Made by a program: the position numbers and the translations under genes. Below are positions 14,980 to 19,572 of a DNA stretch of 19,572 bases, one piece after another. The stretch covers positions 1 to 19,572 of the forward strand of contig CAZYSE010000015.1 of assembly GCA_964650085.1 (NCBI GenBank), read 5' to 3'. The notes below the pieces were generated by a model. That model had not been told where the DNA came from, did no database searches, and saw nothing but the letters and a program-made list of their open reading frames with translations. The number at the start of each line of letters is the position of its first letter. Positions within the stretch are counted from its first letter, which is position 1. This DNA is from KLAP211 sp964650085 (GTDB lineage Bacteria; Patescibacteriota; Dojkabacteria; J137).

Positions 14980-16074
14980 AGCCTCGCTAATATTTTTGAA
15001 ACCATCTTTCTTCAACAGCTTAACTAATCCGCGATTAATTTCGCCGATCAATTGCGGTCCTTCAAAAATCATTCCTGTAATTAATTGAAGCAAAGAAGCT
15101 CCAAGTTTAATCTTTTCATAAGCATCTTCAGCTGAAAATATTCCTCCAACACCGACAATCTTTAACTTTGTGCCGTAGTTTTTGTAAGTATAAGCAATTA
15201 ACTTGTTACTCAACTCATAAGTTGGCTTACCACTAATTCCACCTTTAACATTTTCTGGAATAGGATCTTTAATCAGTTCGGAATTCTTATCCTTGTTCAG
15301 ATTTCCGATAACAACGCCAGAAATGTTGTGAGACAAGCAAACCTTCACTAATTTATCGTATTCTTCAAGGTCTAGATTTATTGGCATTTTTACAAAAACT
15401 GGTTTGGAAATTTTCAATTCATCAACTTTGGAAAGAAGGTGCTCTAAAGTAGTTTCAGTCGTAAATGGTTCACCACCAAAAGTATTTGGGCAAGATATAT
15501 TGATTGTGTAGTAATCCCCAACGTTGTTTTCTTGGACGTATTTTAAGCATTCAAAGTAATCCAGAATCCCACCTTCTTCGGTTGAAGTAGTTGTTGAGTT
15601 TGTTTTAGCAACCGAAATTCCCATTGCGGAACTGCTAGCTAAGGACTTTTTTATTCTTGCTACAATCGCTTTTACACCTTCATTTTTTAATCCATAATAT
15701 ACAACGAGTGCTTTGGATTTCTTCAATCTATATAATCGTGGCTTTGGATTTCCTTCGTAAGCGTTCAATGTAATGGATCCCAACTCAAAATGCCCAAATC
15801 CTAGACTGGGAAGAATGTTCACCAGCTTTGCGTTTTTATCGAAGCCTGCAGACAAACCAACAGGATTAACGAATTTTACTCCTAGGATATTTTGTTCAAG
15901 TGCAGAATTGTTAAAAGAGAATGTTTTGAATGTTAGAAATCTTAGAATTCGAAATCTACCGAGAAGAGTACCAGCGGAAGACATACGATCGTGAATAAAT
16001 TCTGGATCGAAAAGAAAGAAAAACCTTTTTAGCAGGTGCTTATAAAGAAATTTGATAATAGTTGTTTGTACCAT
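14962..16074 (-). CDS. pyrD: Dihydroorotate dehydrogenase, class 2 architecture with a cysteine base
   Basis: 370 residues. It oxidises dihydroorotate to orotate with FMN in pyrimidine synthesis. The N-terminal extension (1-50; FLFDPEFIHDRM at 21-31) is the membrane-associating helix pair of quinone-linked class 2 enzymes. FMN and substrate motifs are VGLSAGFDKNA (72-82), FGHFELGSIT (93-102), GGISGKPTYELS, and VGVGGIFSAEDA with LLQLITGMIFEGP near the C-terminus. The catalytic segment reads NISCPNT (192-198). Class 2 enzymes normally have Ser at that position (SSPNT), and Cys195 is the class 1 base. YYGLKNEGV (126-134) replaces the usual NRxGFNNxG. No other pyr gene is in view. It has its own promoter (16098-16126) and converges on the helicase gene with 58 bases between. 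Confidence 0.92.
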   Translation of the reverse strand: MVQTTIIKFLYKHLLKRFFFLFDPEFIHDRMSSAGTLLGRFRILRFLTFKTFSFNNSALEQNILGVKFVNPVGLSAGFDKNAKLVNILPSLGFGHFELGSITLNAYEGNPKPRLYRLKKSKALVVYYGLKNEGVKAIVARIKKSLASSSAMGISVAKTNSTTTSTEEGGILDYFECLKYVQENNVGDYYTINISCPNTFGGEPFTTETTLEHLLSKVDELKISKPVFVKMPINLDLEEYDKLVKVCLSHNISGVVIGNLNKDKNSELIKDPIPENVKGGISGKPTYELSNKLIAYTYKNYGTKLKIVGVGGIFSAEDAYEKIKLGASLLQLITGMIFEGPQLIGEINRGLVKLLKKDGFKNISEAVGTGV

Positions 16075-16097
16075 GTGGTGTGAGGAAATATATTTGG

Positions 16098-16126
16098 ATT
16101 ATACTCCTCAAAATGGCTTAGCTCAA
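16098..16126 (-). promoter_or_regulatory. pyrD promoter, overlapping the upstream gene's stop
   Basis: On the minus strand: TTGAGC (16121-16126), a 17-base spacer, and a perfect TATAAT (16098-16103). The -35 contains the TGA stop of the upstream membrane-protein gene. The pyrD start follows the -10 by 23 bases. Confidence 0.7.
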
Positions 16127-16488
16127 ACCCAATTCCACGCGTACACAATTGTCAAAACATTGAAGACTAGTCCAACAACAATCAAGAATCTATCATACCA
16201 ACCTGGATAGCTAGGTAAACCAACGATATTGAACAAAAAGAAAAAGCCTCCCAATACTAAATTCAGAGTCCTGTTCAGTGGATTTTCCAAAACCAAAGTT
16301 AAGAAGACCATTATTATCGGAATTACCATAACCATTGACATTCCTAACCACGTAGCTTGGCTAAGCTTCTTTCCCATCACTTCACCGGGTTTAAAATCAC
16401 CAGCAAATATTCTAAAAACATCTCCGAGTAGATACGTAAGCGCTAATACTATCCAAAGTACAATAAGAATAAGCTGAACTTTTTCCAT
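16123..16488 (-). CDS. Small four-helix membrane protein (DUF6326-like)
   Basis: 121 residues with four membrane helices (about 4-21, 46-67, 74-92, 100-119). Features are a short N-terminus, LTYLLGDVFRIFAGD after the first helix, MSMVMVIPIIMVFLTLVL in the second, and NPLNRTLNLVLGGFF. This layout resembles small DUF6326-type membrane proteins; the assignment is from memory and tentative. It lies 33 bases below the XRE regulator gene on the same strand, so it is probably the last gene of that operon. Function unknown. The ATG at 16486-16488 has no Shine-Dalgarno. Its stop overlaps the pyrD promoter. Confidence 0.7.
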   Translation of the reverse strand: MEKVQLILIVLWIVLALTYLLGDVFRIFAGDFKPGEVMGKKLSQATWLGMSMVMVIPIIMVFLTLVLENPLNRTLNLVLGGFFFLFNIVGLPSYPGWYDRFLIVVGLVFNVLTIVYAWNWV

Positions 16489-16521
16489 AGGAATTTGTTA
16501 ACTACCTAATACTAGCAAAAA

Positions 16522-16740
16522 CTATTCTTGTTCGGAATATGTAAATACTTCCTCTATACTAACTCCAAAAGCTTGCGCTATCTTAAAAGCAAGCTCTAGA
16601 GAAGGGGAGTAATTACCTTTCTCTATGGCAATAATAGTTTGTCTAGTTACTGCTACTTTTTGTGCAAGTTCCTCTTGAGTCATTTCGTTATTCTCGAAAC
16701 GAAACTTTCTGATTTTATTGTTTAAAATCTTTTTCTTCAT
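16522..16740 (-). CDS. XRE-family helix-turn-helix regulator
   Basis: A 72-residue single-domain regulator. The helix-turn-helix is MTQEELAQKVAVTRQTIIAIEKGNYSPSLELAFKIAQAFGVSIEEVF (20-66), close to the Cro/C1-type consensus. There is no effector domain. Such short regulators commonly sit beside a small membrane protein, as here, and often repress their own operon. It is translated just after the 16742 gene: that gene's stop and this ATG are one base apart. This is one of the few starts here with a Shine-Dalgarno-like sequence (AGAGG, eight bases up, inside the upstream gene). The probable target is the 20-bp site at 17245-17264 and its twin at 9516-9535. Confidence 0.92.
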   Translation of the reverse strand: MKKKILNNKIRKFRFENNEMTQEELAQKVAVTRQTIIAIEKGNYSPSLELAFKIAQAFGVSIEEVFTYSEQE

Positions 16741-16741
16741 A

Positions 16742-17194
16742 TTAAAGTCCTCTTTTGTCTAAGTACATTTTAGAGAAAATAGTAGTCAACTCGCTAGTAA
16801 ATCCGGTAATCCAAAGCAATCCAAAAAATATTGCAATCGAACCTCCAGTTGCAAGCGATGCTATAGCTATAATAAATCCTAGTAAAAACACGTAGTAACC
16901 TATTCTTTCTCCTTTTAACTCGATCATAGCATCTCTTTCGTCCACTAGAACAGTTTCTTCCTTATCATCGCCTGTAACAATTGCTCTACCTATGCTGTAT
17001 AGAATGTAAATTACAATCTGAGTAACAATTCTAATTGGAATTAAAATTAAAATTGCTGTTGCCCAGAACTTAAGTTCTTCTGAAGTACTAAATGTTTCTG
17101 CTTGATACTTGCCTAGAATAAAAGCGATGTATGGGATAGTTACCACAAGTGTGGTTACTAAGGAGATAAAATTTTCCTTTTCTTGATGTGTCAT
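16742..17194 (-). CDS. Membrane protein partner of the XRE regulator (DUF2178-like)
   Basis: 150 residues with four membrane helices in two pairs (about 9-27, 43-68, 100-118, 120-137). They are separated by a charged cytoplasmic segment DDKEETVLVDERDAMIELKGERIGYY (75-100). The DERD...KGxR stretch between helix pairs is typical of DUF2178-type proteins that are encoded next to small XRE regulators; the assignment is by resemblance. A role in sensing membrane or redox state for the regulator is a reasonable guess, but nothing proves it. First gene of a three-gene operon with a strong promoter. The ATG is at 17192-17194, about 22 bases past the predicted transcription start. Confidence 0.8.
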   Translation of the reverse strand: MTHQEKENFISLVTTLVVTIPYIAFILGKYQAETFSTSEELKFWATAILILIPIRIVTQIVIYILYSIGRAIVTGDDKEETVLVDERDAMIELKGERIGYYVFLLGFIIAIASLATGGSIAIFFGLLWITGFTSELTTIFSKMYLDKRGL

Positions 17195-17222
17195 AGAATA
17201 TATAAATTAAATAATACTATGA

Positions 17223-17251
17223 ATAGTAACTTAAACCATACACGATGTCAA
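17223..17251 (-). promoter_or_regulatory. Promoter of the XRE operon
   Basis: On the minus strand: TTGACA (17246-17251, perfect), a 17-base spacer, and TACTAT (17223-17228). This and the MDR promoter have the two best -35 boxes in the window, and both -35s are buried in the same operator-like site. Confidence 0.8.
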
Positions 17252-17264
17252 GTGCAGTATACAT
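17245..17264. promoter_or_regulatory. Candidate XRE operator between divergent promoters
   Basis: ATGTCAAGTGCAGTATACAT is an imperfect palindrome (7 of 10 base pairs match, with ATGT/ACAT ends and a TGCA centre). It covers the -35 of the XRE operon. It also ends 23 bases before the -10 of the alcohol dehydrogenase gene, around that promoter's -35 zone. Binding here could control both directions. Confidence 0.65.
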
Positions 17265-17287
17265 ATGATCTTTTGTACTTTGTTGGG

Positions 17288-17293
17288 TATAAT
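17288..17293 (+). promoter_or_regulatory. -10 of the alcohol dehydrogenase gene
   Basis: Perfect TATAAT 27 bases before the start codon. The expected -35 (about 17265-17270, ATGATC) is poor, so the promoter may be weak or depend on a regulator bound at 17245-17264. Confidence 0.6.
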
Positions 17294-17319
17294 TCTTAAA
17301 TACTTATTACTTTATCCCG

Positions 17320-18369
17320 ATGAAAGCAAAATCTTTCGCAGTCCAATCAGCAAATACGCCATTAAGTTATTTCGAGTTTGATAGAAGAGAACCAACGGAT
17401 TTTGATGTAGAAGTTGAAATTAAATATTCAGGAATTTGCCATAGTGACATTCATACAGCCCGAGGGGATTGGGGTCATGTAGAGTATCCATGCGTTCCGG
17501 GGCATGAAATTACTGGGATCGTAAAACGTGTGGGTGCAAAAGTAACTCAATTTAAGCCAGGTGATAAAGTTGGAGTTGGCGTAATTGTAAATAGTTGTAA
17601 CGAATGTGCAGCTTGTAAATCCGACTACGAACAATATTGTGAACAAGGACCAACATATACTTACAGTTCTAAAGATCCAATTGATGGTACGGAAACTAAG
17701 GGTGGGTATTCTGATCTAATTGTTACTTTAGAAAAATTTGTAGTTCACATTCCAGAAAATTTGGATCTTTCTAAAGCAGCACCCCTTCTTTGTGCTGGAA
17801 TAACAATGTACTCTCCATTAAAACACTGGAATACCGGACCTGGTAAAAAGGTTGGAATTATTGGATTAGGAGGCTTGGGACATATGGGCGTTAAGTATGC
17901 GAAAGCAATGGGAGCAGAGGTGTTTGTAATTACAACATCACCAGAAAAAGCAGAAGCAGCAAAGAGTTTTGGAGCAGATGGAGTTATTGTATCCTCCGAT
18001 GACAGCGCAATGGAAAGCTTAAAAAGAAAGTTTGACTTGTTAATCGATACAATTCCTGTTGAACATAATCTAGATAAGTACTTACCATTGCTTAATATAA
18101 ACGGAACAATTGTACTTGTAGGACCAATAAATCCAATGCCTGGATTCCACGGAGGTGATCTAATCGATGGTCGAAAGTCCATTGCAGGTTCTGGAATTGG
18201 GAGTATGAAAGAAGTACGAGAAATGCTTGAATTCAGTGCTAAGCATAATATTTTGCCTGAAGTTGAAGTTATTAAGATTGAAGATGTAAACGAAGCCTGG
18301 GAGAAAATCTCTAACAAAGGCATCTCTCACAGATTTGTGATTGATTTATCAAAGTCATTTCTCAATTAA
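17320..18369 (+). CDS. Zinc-dependent alcohol dehydrogenase (YahK/CAD type)
   Basis: 349 residues of the cinnamyl-alcohol-dehydrogenase branch, which reduces aldehydes, usually with NADPH. Catalytic zinc ligands are Cys40 in GICHSDIH (38-45), the GHE motif (61-63) and Cys158 in PLLCAGIT. Structural zinc is held by Cys93, 96, 99 and 107 (CNECAACKSDYEQYC). The Rossmann loop is GLGGLGHMG (182-190), followed by VITTSPEKAEAA; a Ser/Thr instead of Asp after the second strand favours NADP. Likely a cytoplasmic aldehyde detoxification or redox-balancing enzyme. It is divergent from the XRE operon and shares the intergenic operator with it. The ATG at 17320 gives the standard N-terminus; no Shine-Dalgarno. 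Confidence 0.94.
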   Translation: MKAKSFAVQSANTPLSYFEFDRREPTDFDVEVEIKYSGICHSDIHTARGDWGHVEYPCVPGHEITGIVKRVGAKVTQFKPGDKVGVGVIVNSCNECAACKSDYEQYCEQGPTYTYSSKDPIDGTETKGGYSDLIVTLEKFVVHIPENLDLSKAAPLLCAGITMYSPLKHWNTGPGKKVGIIGLGGLGHMGVKYAKAMGAEVFVITTSPEKAEAAKSFGADGVIVSSDDSAMESLKRKFDLLIDTIPVEHNLDKYLPLLNINGTIVLVGPINPMPGFHGGDLIDGRKSIAGSGIGSMKEVREMLEFSAKHNILPEVEVIKIEDVNEAWEKISNKGISHRFVIDLSKSFLN

Positions 18370-18482
18370 TAGTAAGTCAACACAAACTAATTTAGTCGCA
18401 GTCTACTGAGATTCTTATTTTCTGTGGAATTTTGATTCTACTTAAACTCATGCAAATTTCCCCAAAAATAGATTTAGCATAG

Positions 18483-18488
18483 TATACT
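18483..18488 (+). promoter_or_regulatory. Possible -10 of the acyltransferase gene
   Basis: TATACT 22 bases before the ATG at 18511. No good -35. The 141-base gap after the dehydrogenase gene contains no clear terminator, so read-through is also possible. Confidence 0.35.
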
Positions 18489-18510
18489 GGCTAAATTGTT
18501 TGAATGATTT

Positions 18511-19572
18511 ATGCAAGATAATAAACGTATAGGAATTATTAATAGTCTTCGCGGAGTAGCGGTTTTAATGGTTATCTGGCAACATTTTCCATTTAGCATT
18601 ATTCCAATACTGGACAAACTAAGAGCCAACGAAGCTACTAAATTGATTTTTGACGGGGGATTATGGGGAGCCGGAGGCGTAGCACTATTCTTTATACTTT
18701 CTGGTTTCGTACTATATAAACCGTACTTGTTAGGAGAAAGAGAATTTAATAGTTTTCAAGATATACTTAAATTCTACAAACATCGATTCCTACGATTATA
18801 TCCATTACTAATAATTTTTCTTCTTGTCGCTGTCGTTTTTATTCATCACTTAGCAACCCCATATATCGAGAGTGCGCTATTGTCGGCTACCACGCTTTCT
18901 CAATATACAGTACATAACTTTTGGCCGCTTATTAACGGTGCACTCTGGACTCTAGCAATAGAAATTTGGTTTAGTTTAGTATTTCCATACATTGTAATTC
19001 TAATAAAGAAATTTGGTTTTAAGAACATCTTTATTGCAATATTGATAATTTCGCTAGTCTTAAGGTTATGGACAACTTCACAAGGATTTCAGGCGATATA
19101 TGGAGATCCCGCAAGGAATAACTGGTTGGCAAGAGTAGACGATCTGTTAGTTGGAATGCTTATTGCTAAGATATACTTTAATAAACCTAAATTTCTAAAA
19201 CATTTTAATGTATTCTACTTTGTACTTGGTGTATTCCTGTTTTGTGTAGCAACACTCATAAGCCAGCAAATTAAGACTTACCAGATGGGATATGTTAACT
19301 TTGCACTTTTAAATAACTATGTCCAAATATCATTTGCAATGATTACATTGTACTTACTTAATGAGGACAGATGGTTAAGCAAAATCCTAAACGTCTACCC
19401 ATTACAATACATAGGAATAATGTGTTATTCCCTCTACATATGGCATATTCCCGTGATGAATGCAGTAATAGTGCCAAGTAACATTAAAACCATTTTGCTG
19501 TACCCAGTAGTGCTTCTTATACTTTCGTTTTTTAGTTACAATTACATAGAAATGCGAGGGAAATCAAAATAA
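18511..19572 (+). CDS. Acyltransferase-3 family membrane protein (OafA/YrhL-like)
   Basis: 353 residues with about ten membrane helices, the usual size of stand-alone acyltransferase-3 proteins. These move acetyl or similar groups across the membrane onto surface polysaccharides. The family's R-x10-H motif is present: Arg14 in NSLRGVAVLMV and His25 in WQHFPF. FFILSGFVLYKPYL follows in the second helix, then YKHRFLRLYPLL, LWTLAIEIWFSLVFP and CYSLYIWHIPVM; all are typical. The C-terminus FSYNYIEMRGKSK matches the family's ending (Y-x-E-x-P-like). The TAA stop is the last codon of the window, so the gene is complete. The acceptor is unknown. An envelope glycan modified by products of the 4839-6554 operon is possible but not shown. 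Confidence 0.92.
   Translation: MQDNKRIGIINSLRGVAVLMVIWQHFPFSIIPILDKLRANEATKLIFDGGLWGAGGVALFFILSGFVLYKPYLLGEREFNSFQDILKFYKHRFLRLYPLLIIFLLVAVVFIHHLATPYIESALLSATTLSQYTVHNFWPLINGALWTLAIEIWFSLVFPYIVILIKKFGFKNIFIAILIISLVLRLWTTSQGFQAIYGDPARNNWLARVDDLLVGMLIAKIYFNKPKFLKHFNVFYFVLGVFLFCVATLISQQIKTYQMGYVNFALLNNYVQISFAMITLYLLNEDRWLSKILNVYPLQYIGIMCYSLYIWHIPVMNAVIVPSNIKTILLYPVVLLILSFFSYNYIEMRGKSK

Noticed and set aside
17745..18323. A 192-residue open frame antisense to the alcohol dehydrogenase
   Set aside because: Proline/serine-rich mirror of a strongly conserved enzyme; no start signal and no recognisable domain.
1..19572. CRISPR array, IS element with transposase, rRNA genes
   Set aside because: No regularly spaced direct repeats of CRISPR size, no transposase or integrase frame, and no rRNA sequence were seen.

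Overview
The window looks like chromosomal DNA from a small-genome member of the Candidate Phyla Radiation (Patescibacteria), read on a metagenomic scaffold. The evidence is AT-rich DNA, short gene-dense layout, almost no Shine-Dalgarno sequences, AGA as the only arginine codon in nusA, and CPR-like versions of PyrD, KsgA and an SPFH protein. The standard code fits: TGA is used as a stop. No phylum is claimed. Two runs of 10 N (1243-1252 and 12290-12299) are scaffold gaps of unknown real length. Each interrupts a gene.

Layout. 1-4838: an SPFH/band-7 protein (-), a 5'-truncated cytidylate-kinase-like P-loop protein (+), an exported transglutaminase-like protein without the catalytic residues (-), and ksgA (+), whose start overlaps that of the exported gene head to head. 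4839-6554: a two-gene membrane operon (-), a small membrane protein and a WecA/MraY-type sugar-phosphate transferase with changed aspartates. 6717-8471: nusA with a clear terminator, a small membrane protein (-) and tRNA-Glu(CTC). 8486-10663: a zinc-free MDR oxidoreductase (-) and a serine hydrolase of the beta-lactamase class C type (+), divergent. 10726-14903: one large SF1 helicase-nuclease broken by the second gap; its arginine codon use differs from nusA, so it is probably acquired and possibly a defence protein. 14962-17194: pyrD, a small membrane protein, an XRE regulator and its partner membrane protein (-). 17320-19572: a zinc alcohol dehydrogenase and an acyltransferase-3 membrane protein (+).

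What ties genes together. The XRE operon promoter and the MDR promoter both carry a 20-bp site of the form ATGTCAAG-N3-A-N-TATACAT over the -35 hexamer. In the XRE operon this site also lies just upstream of the divergent zinc alcohol dehydrogenase promoter. A small redox regulon under the XRE repressor is the simplest reading.

The gaps between genes are unusually structured. They hold a four-helix cloverleaf (2031-2122) with a partial copy at 28-99, a pair of inverted hairpins with compensatory stem changes and complementary loops (112-175), a three-way junction (4721-4784), and arrays of 7-nt words such as NGAANNN (1153-1208, 4675-4723, 8358-8393). No gene-free stretch exceeds 190 bases.
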